From: Persicaria tinctoria
Lineage: Eukaryota; Streptophyta; Magnoliopsida; Caryophyllales; Polygonaceae
Assembly: GCA_037127255.1 (NCBI GenBank)
Contig: JBANSL010000004.1
Coordinates: 77,776,127 to 77,840,126 of the forward strand
Length of the DNA: 64,000 bases
Reading direction: 5' to 3'
A program made the translations under genes and the position numbers. Under the pieces are notes generated by a model. It saw nothing but the letters and a program-made list of their open reading frames with translations, was not told the origin of the DNA and made no database searches. Position 1 is the first letter of the stretch; each line of letters begins with the position of its first letter. Of the stretch, positions 20,824 to 34,400 are shown piece by piece.

Positions 20824-22669
20824 CTAGCGTAGTGCCCGTGCGTAACGCACGGGATTTGTAAGTATATTATATTTTATATAAGATATGTACTACACATCCC
20901 ACAAACACCGGTGAATGGAATTTTCAGAACTTTGGGATGGAGAACACATAAAAAAACTATATTACATTACTAAACTTAAAAGTAAAAAAAATATCCTTTC
21001 GTCTCAAAATATATGCCATTTTATTTTTTTATATGTTTTTTAAGAAGCTAAAAACTCTTTCAAGTATTATCTTTTTATTAGTTTTATTTGAGCATGTTAT
21101 ATGATTTGCAATATCTAAATAGAAGCTTTATTATTATATATATTAGGCCAAAGTATGGATAGTTAGCTTAGTGTCATAAAACATATGACAAATAAAAATA
21201 TTGAATGAAATTCTTTTGGATCTCAAGCTTTTACTTTCAATTCATTTGTAAAAGAAGAAGAAGAAGAAGAAGTGCAGGAAAAACTCTTAAACAAAATGGG
21301 GATTGGGAATCGAGCTCATAACCTATTGATAATGAAAATCTTGAACTTGGATTCAAATTTTAATTCCCGTGTCTTGAAGCATATGTTGTAATTGATTTTT
21401 CTAATTTGCGGTCTTGTGACATACTTTTTATGAATTCTGAATTCAGAGAATATTATATGAGATTAAATAATTTAGTATTTTTAGGCAATCTATTTTCATA
21501 CCTAGCTAGATTATTAATCATAATTGTTTCGATTGATGTTATCATTCCTCATTCCCGTTTTGATTTTCATTATCCTCTTCATCACTTCCATAGTTCATAA
21601 GTTCAAATTTCTTTATTCCAAAAAAATACACATTATTGTTTTATTTTTATATGCAAAGATTGTTTCAACTTTTTTTTAGTTATCTTCTAATCTTATAATA
21701 TTTTATAGTTTGTTAGTTCTTCAATGTGGTCCGTAATAAAGGTCATTCATTATTGATTATATGTTATAAAAAATTAATCTAGATAAAACAATATTAATAA
21801 AATGAAAGAAAAAAATATAGATATATTGATACATGTAGAGAAACTGAAAAAAAAAACTACGAAATTGAAAGTACAAACATGATAGAAGTAACATGTTTAT
21901 TGTATATACATATATACATGTAAATGTTTTGAGTTATTGTGTTTAAAAAAAAATTAAAAAAGATATGTTTGTTGTTATTTGGTAAATGATACTGTAATAA
22001 ATTAAAATTGATCAATCTAGAGAATTCAATCACTATCAAATGAGATGATTGTAATAAATTAATTCACATATTAACATATCATAATTAGGATTTTAAATAA
22101 TTTTATTTTGAGTATGTATTTGTTAAGATCAAAATTGACAAATGAAATAAAATGGCATATGGGTGTGTGTACCCACCAAAATTTAATGAAAAATATGGGC
22201 TTGTGCGCACACATGTGTTCAGATTAAACATAAATTTATGTGGTAAAATCAAATTTTGAATTATAACTTAAAACAAATTTAAAAATACATGATTAAATAT
22301 TATAACTAAATAATTATCTTTGAAATATAGTGAATAAAATTAATAACCCAAATATATCGGAGTATCAGCTCACCAAATTATCTTGATTTTCTCATTTTGT
22401 TAAATTTATGGTTTTTAAAATAATTGAAAATGATTAGTTTTAATGAATAATTAAACATTATAATATTTCTAATATTTTCATTGTTTATTGAAATCAAATC
22501 AAATTAATCAAACTCAGTGAATTCAAATCAAGCATTTTTTTTTATCTTAGTCTAGTTCAATCGAGCTTCACGTCGACTCGACTTCTGGATAATGTATCAT
22601 GTGTCCTATTTGAAAATGAGAGAATTAAGGTGGATGCGACACATAAGCGAAAACTCTTCTGTTTTAAGA
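20824..22669 (-). mobile_element. Compact non-autonomous Helitron
   Basis: The minus-strand 5' end is TCTTAAAACAGAAG at 22669 and the 3' end is CTAG at 20824-20827 followed by T, with an 8-bp-arm hairpin (CCCGTGCG / CGCACGGG, 20835-20853) at the correct distance. The element is about 1.85 kb, AT-rich and without genes. It lies head to tail with another copy's 5' end at 20818. The 5' terminus adjoins a (TA)n tract that hosts the next element. Confidence 0.8.
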
Positions 22670-22691
22670 GTTTATATATATATATATATAT

Positions 22692-24564
<1,873 letters not shown>

Positions 24565-24869
24565 GAGGTTAAAGTGAAAAAGGGGATTAAGATGAAAATT
24601 TGGCTTAAAATGAAAATGGAGGAAACTACACGCGCGCCTCGGTTCATTTAAAAAAAAACCTGAACCGCTGTGAACCGGAAAAAAGATTAAAAAAAAAAAA
24701 GCGGATCGGATCTTCTCCTCCTGTTATCTCCTCCTCGCGAGATCCAGATCTCTCAAACACCACACCCCGCGATGGCGGAATCGAGGATTCTTCTGGCGGC
24801 CGCCAACTGCAAAGAATCTCCCCACCGTCGACCGAATTCCGTTGCCGGCTCCTCGCTTCCTCCTCCACG

Positions 24870-25110
24870 AAACCATCGCCCTGTGTGGTTGTGCCCTCCT
24901 CGATAAGTTGAATACCAATTTATCTGCCATTAAAGTTTTTCTCCAAGATGCCGAGAAGCAGCAAAAGCTCCAGAGCGTTAGGGATTGGCTCCAGAATCTC
25001 GAGGATTTGGTCTACGATATCGACGATCTGTTCAATGAGATCGCGATCGAAGCCTCGGAACTCGAGAAGAGCAAGCACAGCTTCTTCAAGCAGGTTAGCA
25101 GATTCTCTGT
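24870..25110 (+). pseudogene. Captured NLR coiled-coil (Rx-N type) gene fragment
   Basis: The reading frame gives LLDKLNTNLSAIKVFLQDAE, KQQKLQSVRDWLQNLEDLVY and DIDDLFNEIAIEASELEK. L-L-IK-L-DAE-KQ---V-DWL--L-D--YD-DD--DE is the signature of the N-terminal coiled coil of plant CC-NLR resistance proteins. It begins abruptly after GC-rich unrelated sequence, and no NB-ARC (P-loop, GLPL) follows. It reaches CKQ-like KHSFFKQ near 25095 and a GT, so it may end at a splice donor. It is a truncated, transposon-carried copy. Confidence 0.85.
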
Positions 25111-26839
25111 TGCTCGATCTAATCCGCAATTGTTTTCATCTTTATTTGCTCCTTCGATTTCTCCAGTGCTTGGTACCTGTGATTGTGCAGGCTTTGGGGA
25201 GCTCTCTGTTGAAGTGCAGATTGTGGTGGCAGGGCTTGTGGCGAGGATGACAGAGGTGGACGAGAAGGCTAGGGCTATCCGGCGTGGCTAAACCGCCGAC
25301 GTCACCCGCTTTATGCCTTGCCTCTATCTTCGTCGGATCCCTCGCCGCCGCCGCCATGGGAACCCTCAGGGTTTCTGCCTTTCTGGTATCCACAAGGTGT
25401 CGCCTCTCTTTTCTTAATTTACTAGGGTTTTGCTCAATTCTTTTCACATTCTTTTTGTCTGATAATCAATGCCTTTGTGAGAATTGGTTGTTGTTATGGT
25501 AGTGGATCGCGATTCAGGATGAAAATGTTGAATTCAACCAAAGAATTTGAGAAATTTGAACATAATGGCTGCAAATTTCCCAACATAGGCAACATGAAAA
25601 ACGACGGGCTGTTTTTCTTAGAAGAATCAGTAGCTATTGATTGTATACAAGTCTATGTTTATCAAAACACCAAGACGAGGCTTTTGGTAGTTTTAGCCAT
25701 GAAAATTAAGAATCAATTCCCCCGCTTTTCTTTTCTAATTAGGATGAACATGAAGACATCAATTAATCCTTTTGCATTGTTGTGGTAGAGCAATGGTGTT
25801 TGCAGTGATAGTGCTTAGCTGCCTGGTTTTTTAGAACCAAGCTACAATCTATACTGTTGAAGGTCGTTCTGACTAAGGCTTCAACATGGCCAGTTGGCCC
25901 AACGAAAAGAGTTTCAAGGCCTGTGATGTGCTTGGTGAGTTGCTTATAAATTTTTCTAATGTTTCCTATCATTCAGATTTTTATACTGTATACATTAAAC
26001 AACTAGTTGAACTTAATATCATCTATCAAGCCAATCCTTTGTTGGTATCTGTTTGAATTGCATCTATTTAAGAGCCTCAGCTGTGTTGAGCAACTTTGAT
26101 GTTGTTGATCCCCTTCACGTTTTTATGATTATTGATTATAAAGTTATCAAAAACATCACCATGTGCATTGTTATTGATTTTTTTTTGCCTGGTCTTTGAA
26201 AGCTTAAACTGGGACATTGGCCAACGGCCAACTGCAAGCAAGTAAACCCATTTCCCCCAATTTGTAAATAGTTTCTACCTTTCTGTGCAGTTCATAAAGG
26301 GTTCTCTGTCTCTGGGTGTATGAGGGACCTATTTGAAAAAACTTTCACAGTTTAGGATATATTTAAGTTTGAAATTTTACATCAATGCGCTGCTGTTCAA
26401 TTGACAGGTTGTTTGTGTCGATCCACTGCTGCTGTTGCTTTGCAATCTGCTGTTGTGCGATCTGTTGCTGCACAGGGGGCTATCGACAGAACCTGTTGGG
26501 GTTTCGGGTTCATCCGACAACGAGCTGCAAGGTATAGCATCGTCTTTGGCCCTCAAATAGTATTGTTGATGTGTTTTTATTCATTCTTGGTTAGACACTA
26601 AGTAGTACGTGTATCGCAGGTTCATTGTTCTTCAACCATTGCTCTTGTATTTGGTTGCTGATTTGTTGTTCTACTATTTAAACCTTTCAGAAGTTAGTTT
26701 AATTTGTTTGCAGATTTTTTGTTGTTACTCAAAGGTGAATTCTCCACGAAATCATATGATTTACCTTTTTGGGGATTTTAAATTTAAGATTGTCCTTCTA
26801 TTTTCTATCTCTATTCTAGCTCTTATCAAAGCTTTAAAA
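25111..26839. other. Interior of TIR element 2, unassigned
   Basis: Between 25190 and 25400 is a GC-richer open stretch (VEVQIVVAGLVARMTEVDEK; then SLAAAAMGTLRVSAFLVST in another frame) that may be a second captured fragment. Elsewhere there are scattered short open pieces (26401-26580), none matching a family I know. Confidence 0.4.
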
Positions 26840-26907
26840 GCCTATTAGCTCAATGGTAGAGCAATGTGCTTACGCACAAAGACGTGGGTTCGACTCCTAC
26901 ATAGGCC
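26840..26907 (+). ncRNA. tRNA-like module 1
   Basis: It has GCCTATTAGCTCAATGGTAG (A-box-like D arm) and a perfect-length B box GGTTCGACTCC, with 5' GCCTAT pairing to 3' ATAGGC and a GTGGG/CCTAC T stem. In place of an anticodon arm is TGTGC-TTAC-GCACA, a 5-bp stem with a four-base loop. It is therefore tRNA-shaped but probably not a decoding tRNA. It marks the left edge of the 21-nt array. Confidence 0.7.
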
Positions 26908-26919
26908 AATTTGCTTAAT

Positions 26920-27840
26920 TTTAATAGTTTGTTATATTTTATGATAAAAGTGCAATTCATAATCTTAATTGTGCACTTTATAATCTTATTCTTGCACTTT
27001 ATAATTTTAATTGTGCACTTCATAATCTTATTCTTGCATTTTTTTCATTTTATTTATGCACTTCGTAATTTTATTCATGCACTTTATCATTTTATTCATC
27101 ATTTAATTCTTGCACTTTATCATTTTATTCATGCATTTCATAATATTATTCAAATAATTCATCATTTAATTCTTGCACTTTATCACTTTATTTATGCACT
27201 TCATAATTTTAATTGTGCACTTCATCATTTTATTCTCGCACTTTAACATCTTATTTATGCACTTTATCATTCTATTCTCGCACTTTATAATTTTAATTGT
27301 GCACTTCATAATGTTACATTTGCACAACTTAAAGTTATATTTGCACAATATAATGTTATATTCGCACAACATAATATTATATGTGCACAACGTAACATTA
27401 TATTATTAGATATGCACAACATAATGTTACATTTGCAAAACATAGTGTTATATTTGCACAACTTAAAGTTATATTTGCACAATATAATGTTATATTCGCA
27501 CAACATAATATTATATGTGCACAACGTAACATTATATTATTAGATATGCACAACATAATGTTACATTTGCAAAACATAGTGTTATATTTGCACAACTTAA
27601 AGTTATATTTGAACAATATAATATTATATTCGCACAACATAATATTATATGTGTACAACGTAACATTATATTATTAGATATATGTACAACATAATGTTAC
27701 ATTTGCACAAAATAATATTATATTTGCACAACATAATATTATATTTGCACACCATAATATTATATATGCATTATATCATCTTATTTGTGCACATTATCAT
27801 TTTATTATTGCATTTTATAATCTTATTCGTGAACGAGAAC
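26920..27840. repeat. 21-nt-period TGCA-rich array A
   Basis: The left part repeats units like TGCACTTCATAATTTTATTC. The right part repeats units like GCACAACATAATATTATAT. Spacing between successive TGCA/GCACAA words is mostly 21 bases, with some 18-29. A higher-order unit of 134 bases occurs from about 27300 (AGATATGCACAACATAATG at 27408 and 27542). Because 21 is a multiple of three, long frames with seven-residue periodicity (HFIILIV, HNIILYL) stay open on both strands. These should not be annotated as proteins. Confidence 0.9.
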
Positions 27841-27861
27841 AAAAAAAAGACAATCATAAAT

Positions 27862-27932
27862 AGCCTATGCGAGATTTTGAACTCGAACCTTTGTGCATGG
27901 GCACATCGTTATACCATTTTGAGCTAATAGGC
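27862..27932 (-). ncRNA. tRNA-like module 2 (inverted)
   Basis: On the minus strand it reads GCCTATTAGCTCAAAATGGT, then TGTGC-CCAT-GCACA, a degenerate B-box region GTTCGAGTTC, and a 3' GCATAGGC. It has the same layout as module 1, inverted, so array A lies between two facing tRNA-like modules. Confidence 0.65.
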
Positions 27933-28480
27933 TTTTAATGACACATGTCACATTAAAGTACAAAACCGCCATAAAAATAGCAACCCATAAAGAAAATATT
28001 TGGTAGGAAACTTACTTTACATTAGGAAAATGCACATTTATTAATAATAATCTTTATTGTATTATTTGTTCACTTTATATTTTGTAATCTCATATTTTTC
28101 ACTTTTTAAAATAAAGACAAGAAATGTTATGTAGCATATTTTGTTGCATTTTGTAATCTTATAGATGCACCTTATAATATTATTTCAAATAAAAATTACG
28201 GGCTAAAATCTGTAATTTTTATAATTGAAATAAGGGCAATATTGGTAGAAATAGAAAGTATGGGAGAGGTGGTGACATTTATCTCATATTTAAGGCCATT
28301 TATTCATTTATTCATTTACCCCATAAAATTAGGCCCATTTACACATTAAATAGGCTCATTTATCTAGTACTCATTTAATTAGGCTCATTTACCTTTAAAT
28401 TAGGTCCATTTACCTTTAAATTGAACCATTTTCACTTTAAGGAGTATTTTCATCTTAAGCCCCATTTTCATTTGAACCTT

Positions 28481-28484
<4 letters not shown>

Positions 28485-28550
<66 letters not shown>
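28485..28550. repeat. (TA)33 microsatellite between TIR elements 2 and 3
   Basis: An uninterrupted TA tract directly bordered by the termini of the two neighbouring elements. Confidence 0.98.
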
Positions 28551-28554
<4 letters not shown>

Positions 28555-28739
28555 TTACTTCAAATGTAAAAACTCCTTAACGTGTAAAATTTGCTTATGG
28601 CGTAAAATTTGCTAATGGGCCTAATTTAATTACTAATGGGCCTAATTTCATTAGTAGAATATCTGGCCCCCTTGCCCATGCGTGTGCCCCCCTTGCCCCC
28701 CCTTCTCGGACCAATTTTTTTTTTTTTTTTTTATCCCAG

Positions 28740-29520
28740 AATTTTTTTTCCGTGTTAACACTTTCTGCTGTGCAAGTATAACTTGCTTTTGTGCACATAT
28801 AACATCTTATTGTGCAAATATAAGTTTATTTTGTGCAGACATAATTATTCATTATGGGGTAAATAGGTAAATGTGCCTATTTCAATTATAAAAATTTATA
28901 ATTGAAATATGTTTAATTTATGGGTAAATTGGTAAATATGTCTAATTTTATGGGTAAATTGGTAAATATGTCTAATTTTATGGGTAAATGCATTTTTTCC
29001 CGTTTTCGACACCTTTTGTGCAACTGTGAAGTGCATTTGTGGACCTGTGAAGTGCATTTGTGCAACTGTAAAGTGCATTTGTGCAACTGTAAAGTACATT
29101 TGTGCAACTGTAAAGTGCAAATATAAGAACATAAAGTGTGAAAATAAAATTGTAATGTGCAAATTTAGAATACAAGTGTGCAAAAGTAGAATACAATTGT
29201 GCAATTTTAAACTACAATTGTGCAAAAGTAAGATACAATTGTGCAGATTTAGAATACAATTGTGCAAATGTAAGATCATAATGTGCATTACTAAGACAAA
29301 AGATGTGCTTTTGAAATCGATGTTTTATTTTTTTTTTTTATTTTTACTTTTGAGAGTTTGGGTTCACCTCTCGAATAATTTAGGTTGATAGCTGCAAGTT
29401 TGAAATCGATTTTTTACGTATAAGCTTTTAAAATTAAAGTGCATAAATAAGATTAAAATGTGCATAATTAAGGTTAAAAAGTGCATAACTAAGATTATAA
29501 TGTGCATGTTTAACAATTTG
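28740..29520. repeat. 21-nt-period TGCA-rich array B
   Basis: Units such as GTGCAACTGTAAAGTGCATTT and GTGCAAAAGTAGAATACAATT recur between about 29020 and 29300 at about 21-base spacing, with outliers from 28755 to 28850 (GTGCAAGTATAA...) and from 29435 to 29510 (GTGCATAACTAAGATTATAAT). A 27-base phrase ending GGTAAATATGTCTAATTTTA is tandemly repeated at 28920-28980. The TGTGCA core matches the stem of the tRNA-like modules. Confidence 0.85.
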
Positions 29521-29548
29521 CGATTGTTGCGCTCTTGTCTATTATGTA

Positions 29549-29617
29549 ATCTATGTGGGATTTGAACCCACATTTTTTGTGCAAACGCACATTGATCTAC
29601 CAATTGAGCTAATAGGC
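29549..29617 (-). ncRNA. tRNA-like module 3
   Basis: On the minus strand it reads GCCTATTAGCTCAATTGGTAG, TGTGC-GTTT-GCACA and GGTTCAAATCC, closing with CCCACATAGAT. It is the best preserved of the three modules in its A and B boxes, yet again has the four-base loop hairpin instead of an anticodon arm. Confidence 0.7.
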
Positions 29618-29649
29618 TAAATTATGATTTTTATGCTAAAATAGAAGAA

Positions 29650-30305
29650 CTTAATCGACCTAAAGCATATCGCAATAAAATTCTAAAATTCAATTAGCTC
29701 ATGATTCACAAACAATTTGACAATGCTATAAACATGAAATTAACTCCAAATCAACCCAACATCACAACCATATAATCAATTTCAAGCAATTTGGATGCTA
29801 GCAAAAAAACCCCAAATTCTAAAATATATCGCAATAAAATTCTTAAATCCAATTAAATCATGATCCATAAACAATTTGACAATACTATGAACATGAAATT
29901 AGCTCCAAATCAACCCAACAGCACAATCATATCATCAATTTCAGTCAATTTGGCTGTTGGCAAAAAAAACCTCAAATTCTAAAGCATATCGCAATATAAA
30001 ATTCCAAACTTCAATTAACTCATGATCCATAAACAATTTGACAATGATATGAACATGAAATTAGCTCAAAATCAACCCAACAACACAACCATATCATCAA
30101 TTTCAATCAATTTGGCTTTTGGCAAAAAGCCCTAAATTCTAAAGCATATCGCATTATAAAATTCTAAAATCCAATTAGCTAATGATCTATAAACAATTTG
30201 ACAATGATATGAACATGAAATTAGCTCAAAATCAACCCAACAACACAACCATATCATCAATTTCAATCAATTTGGCTTTTGGCAAAAAGCCCCAAATTCC
30301 GCTCC
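29650..30305. repeat. Four tandem ~160-bp repeats
   Basis: The phrase CATATCGCA(A/T)TAAAATTC occurs at about 29666, 29825, 29985 and 30145, a 160-base period. Units contain AAACAATTTGACAATG, AACATGAAATTA and CAACCCAACA. The last two are the most alike. It is a small satellite-like array inside TIR element 3. Confidence 0.88.
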
Positions 30306-30479
30306 TAAATCAAACCCTAGGTTTTCAATCTCAACCTAAATCATTCAAACACTATTTTGTGCAAATATAATTTTAAATTGTGCAAATATAATATTATGTT
30401 GTGCGTTTATAAACTACGGAATAATTTTGTAATTTATTAAATCTAGATAAGGGCATATTTGGGAAGAAAGGGAAAATAT

Positions 30480-31200
30480 GGGTCAAAATTATAATTTCAT
30501 CATCTTCTTCCTCACATCGACCCATTAACCCTCTCAGTAGAAACGACGGTTGCGCAGTGGACTTCGGCAAGCTCTCGGTGGCAGCCTAGGGCACGACGGA
30601 GCAAGGGGAAGGCAGATACGAGACCGTGGTGGTGTGGCGAGTCCGTTGGTGGTAAATTTTGCCATGAGCAGTAAAACTTAGCTTTTGCTTTGACTCGGGA
30701 TCTGAACTAGAGGTGGAGGAGTGGCAAGACGGAGAGGTCGAAAGAGAGATCTGGTGTGGCGCGGTGGAGGGAAGAAAGAGGGTTGGAGGATGTGGTGGTC
30801 GTCGAAGTCCACCGCCAGCGGCGCGAATCCATTCACCCAGGTCGCGCAGTCGTCCTTATTCAAGAACCTAATCTGGCTCCCAAATTGGCGATTCCGCAAT
30901 CGAATTTCAAGAATTCGCATCGAATTGAAGAAATTGAGGAGTGGAATCGAGTGATTGATGCGATACCTAGAGGCGTCGATGGGGATGAGGTTGGAGAAGA
31001 GGTCGGGGCGGCTGATGGAGGCGAGGAGGCCGACCATGGAGGAGACGGAGGCAGAGAGATCTGAGACCATGGCGGCCGGCCATGGATGCGCTGGCCTCCG
31101 TCGCTCGCCTCGGTTGTGGAGGTTGAAGGCTTGAAGCAGTGAGATCTGAGACCGGATGGAGAAGCGTGTGCAGGCGAGACGATGAACAAGCAATTTCTTT
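30480..31200. other. GC-rich, probably captured segment in TIR element 3
   Basis: Composition rises sharply here. A long minus-strand open frame (30678-31193) reads MVSDLSASVSSMVGLLASIS and later SIPLLNFFNSM, but no family is recognised and the plus strand is also open in places. It could be captured promoter or 5' exon sequence. A gene is not supported. Confidence 0.4.
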
Positions 31201-31446
31201 TGGCCGGTCCAACACCGGTTCGGTTTTTTAATTTAAAAAACCAGGTCCGCGTGTCCAGTTTCACCTAAACCCAAAATTTTACACGTTAGTACATAAATGT
31301 GAATTAAGGCCAATAGTTATATTAGATTGAATTCAATTTTTTTTTTTTTTTTTTGATTAGGAAAAAGTTCGGGTGAGCAGGCTCTACCCGAAGGCATCCT
31401 TGCGGATGAGGTCTGTAAGACCGGAATTGTTATAAATATCGGCACC

Positions 31447-34400
31447 CTAGGCAGAGTGGCAAAGGTGTGCAACCTTATCAGCCACTCTATTGCCAAGACG
31501 GGGTACATGATAGAAGGACGTTTCCTTCAAAGTTGATAGTAGAAGTTGTACGTCAGACATAATGAGTTCGATCTCCCATGGACAGCTAGATTTTCTGGTC
31601 AGATGGTTAATTATTATGCTGGAATCTCCTTCAATTTGAATTTTGTCAATGCGAAGTTGGAGGACAAGTTGTACTCCATGTTTGAGTGCTAAGGCTTCCG
31701 CTTGCAACGCACTTTTCGTACCTAACCGTTTATATCCTATGTGTATCGGGAGACCATTCCAATCTCTGATAACAACGCCTGCGGTACTGCAGTTATTAGC
31801 GATTGTTGATCCGTCAAAGTTGAGTTTAAATGTACCAGTCGGTGGTTTGCGCCACAAAACCTGGCGTGCCTTGCTCTTCTTTATGGGATGTTTGAGGCTG
31901 CGTGATTGAGGGGTGGCGTTCTCATCTAACATGCTATCATGTTGGTGTGTGTTGTTCCAGTTTAACTTGTGAGTTTTGATAAGTTTCAAAGCGGAGTCCC
32001 TAGGAGGGATTGGAACCTGTTTGAAAGTATACTGGTTTCGAATATACCAAGTTATCCACCAAGCAAAAGCAAGTTTACCTAGCGCCACATTAGATAGGTT
32101 ATTACCTATAAACGACATGATGGGGTTTATGTCTCTTGATCGAGAGATCAGGCTGGATATTTTAGAGTTAATGTGACCCGGGAAATGGAGGAGAGATCTC
32201 GAATATTGACATTCCAGCAGCAGGTGAACGTCATCTTCCATAAAGCAATTACAGAAACTGCATGAAGTGGGTACAGGAACCCCCCGTTGGGCGAGCCGAG
32301 TTGCTGTGGGGAGGCCGTTTTGGCAGATTTTCCACAAGAAATTTTTAACCTTAGGTGGGATGTCGAGACGCCATATCCAAGTGTTGTTATCTAAGGGAAT
32401 GGAAGATTCGGCTGTTACCAATTTGTATGCACTTGACGTGGTGAACCACCCTGCTCGATCCGACCACCAGTATAATCTGTCGACAAAGTTTGATATTGGA
32501 AGCGGAATGTCAAGAATTTCCTCCACAATATTGGGTGGGAGAACAGCAGAGAGCTTCTCTACCCACCATTTGCCCCCTAGAATATAGTCGCTAACTTTGT
32601 CGTTTATGTTCCCAATATTTGGGCAGTCATCCCTTGACTGAATAGAAGAGGTTGTAGTCCAATGATCGGTCCAAAATTTGATAGCGGTCCCGTTTCCGAC
32701 CGACCAAATAAGACCCATTTTAAACTTGTCAATTAGGGTTGTCAGTTTCGCCCATTGCCATGAAGAGGGCCCACTCTTCTTATATTCGAGAATGTTATGT
32801 GCCCGAAGATATTTATATTTAATGATTTGTACCCAAACATTATCAGGTTCAGCCAGCGTTTTCCATAAAAGCTTCATTTGTAGGGCTTCGTTCATTTCTT
32901 TGGACTTTCTAAGCCCTAGTCCTCCACATTTTTTTGTTCTACAGACCCTATCCCAGCTAATCAACGGGCGGTGTTGGAGATCTTTATTCCAAAAAAAAGT
33001 TCTATTGATCTGATCAAGTTCTTTATGAATTGAAGAAGGCAGTAAGAAGCTCTGCATCGTATACAGAGGTTTGGCCGATAGATTTGTGTTTATAAGAGTA
33101 GCTCGGCCTTGTTGTGATAAAGAATTAGCACGCCATTTACTTAGTTGTTCCCGAGATTTGCAAATAATATCTTCGAAAGTTTCTTTGGTTACCCTACCAT
33201 TAATAATTGGACAAGCAAGATATTTTTCCAGAGAGATAGCGTTGGGAATGTTGAGGCATCTGCCGAGCTCGAGAACTCTAGATTGGGTGATTCCTTTAGT
33301 AGCTTGGAAGCAGGATTTATGAAAGTTTACTTTTTGGCCTGAGACTTTACAATATGAGTCAATAATCGTTTTAACTCTTCTACAAGCATCTAAACTACCT
33401 TTAGAGAATATGATGATATCATCGGCGAAAGATAAAAATGGAATCCTCGGACCACTTCTTCCAAAAGTGAAGCCTATAGGGCTTTTATCCCTGTTTGCAT
33501 CAGCGGACAGGTGACGTGCCAATATTTCTGCACCTAGAATAAACAAGAATGGGGAGAGGGGATCCCCCTGGCGAAGTCCCCTAGAAGGAAGGAACATATC
33601 TGTGGGGCCATTATTAACAAGAATGGAGTAAGATACCGTTGTTACACATTCCATAACCCAGGATACGAATTTAGGGTGGAACCCAAAGTTATCCAGAATC
33701 TTTTTTGTGAAGTTCCAATCTACCCTGTCATAAGCTTTTTCCATATCCAATTTGATTGCCAACCAACCTTCCCGACCCACACGCGATCTAAAGGAATGGA
33801 ATATTTCGTGGGCTATTAGCACATTATCTTGTATCGACCTATCTGACACAAACGCCCCCTGTAATGGATGAATTAGCCGACCGATTACAGCTTTTAGTCT
33901 TTCTGTTAAGATTTTTGAAATGATTTTGTATAGGGTGGAACACAAGCTTATAGGGCGGTAATGGTTAGTAGTCGAAGGGTTATCTTGCTTTGGTAGTAGT
34001 GAAATAAAGGTATGATTGATTTGTTTAAGGATTTTTCCAGAGTTGAAGAAACCTTTAATGGCTTTAATAATCGAAATACCTAAAATATCCCAGAACTGCC
34101 TATAGAATTCTGCAGTCATTCCATCGGGGCCTGGGGATTTATTTTTTCCTAAGCTGAACACAGCGGACTTAATTTCTCCATTAGTAGGGATGCGTATAAG
34201 GTATTCATTTTCCGTTGCAGAGATGGAGGGTTGAATAATGTTGGTCATGTCATTAAGAAGTGTGTCATCAATAGCTTCCTTCTTGAATCTTTTTTGAAAT
34301 TCCTTCTTGATTTCTTCTCTCACGTTCTCTTCTCCAACTACGAGTGTCCCATTTGTGGTAGTAATGTTTCGTATTTGTTTCCTGTGTCGTCGTCCAGAAG

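Larger units (their letters stand above)
28551..31315. mobile_element. TIR element 3 in (TA)n, carrying array B and a GC-rich segment
   Basis: The left terminus after (TA)n contains CTTAACGTGTAAAATTTG. The right end (31265-31312) on the minus strand contains ACTAACGTGTAAAATTTTGG. The GC-rich shoulder next to the right end (31190-31265, minus) resembles the left shoulder of element 2 (CGCG followed by AATTAAAAAACC / GAACCGG), so the two belong to related families. The right flank lacks a TA tract and is less certain. No transposase is present. Confidence 0.55.

Noticed and set aside
26840..26907. Functional tRNA gene
   Set aside because: A and B boxes are present, but the anticodon arm is a 5-bp stem with a four-base loop and the acceptor stem is imperfect.
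26911..27927. Several 70-110-codon frames on both strands
   Set aside because: They arise from the 21-nt-period array; the peptides are low-complexity heptads with no start context, so they are treated as repeat.
26920..30305. CRISPR-like or bacterial repeat array
   Set aside because: The repeats are direct and contiguous without unique spacers, in clearly eukaryotic DNA.
30678..31193. 171-codon minus-strand frame
   Set aside because: GC-rich, open on both strands, and no recognisable domain; listed only as a captured-looking segment.
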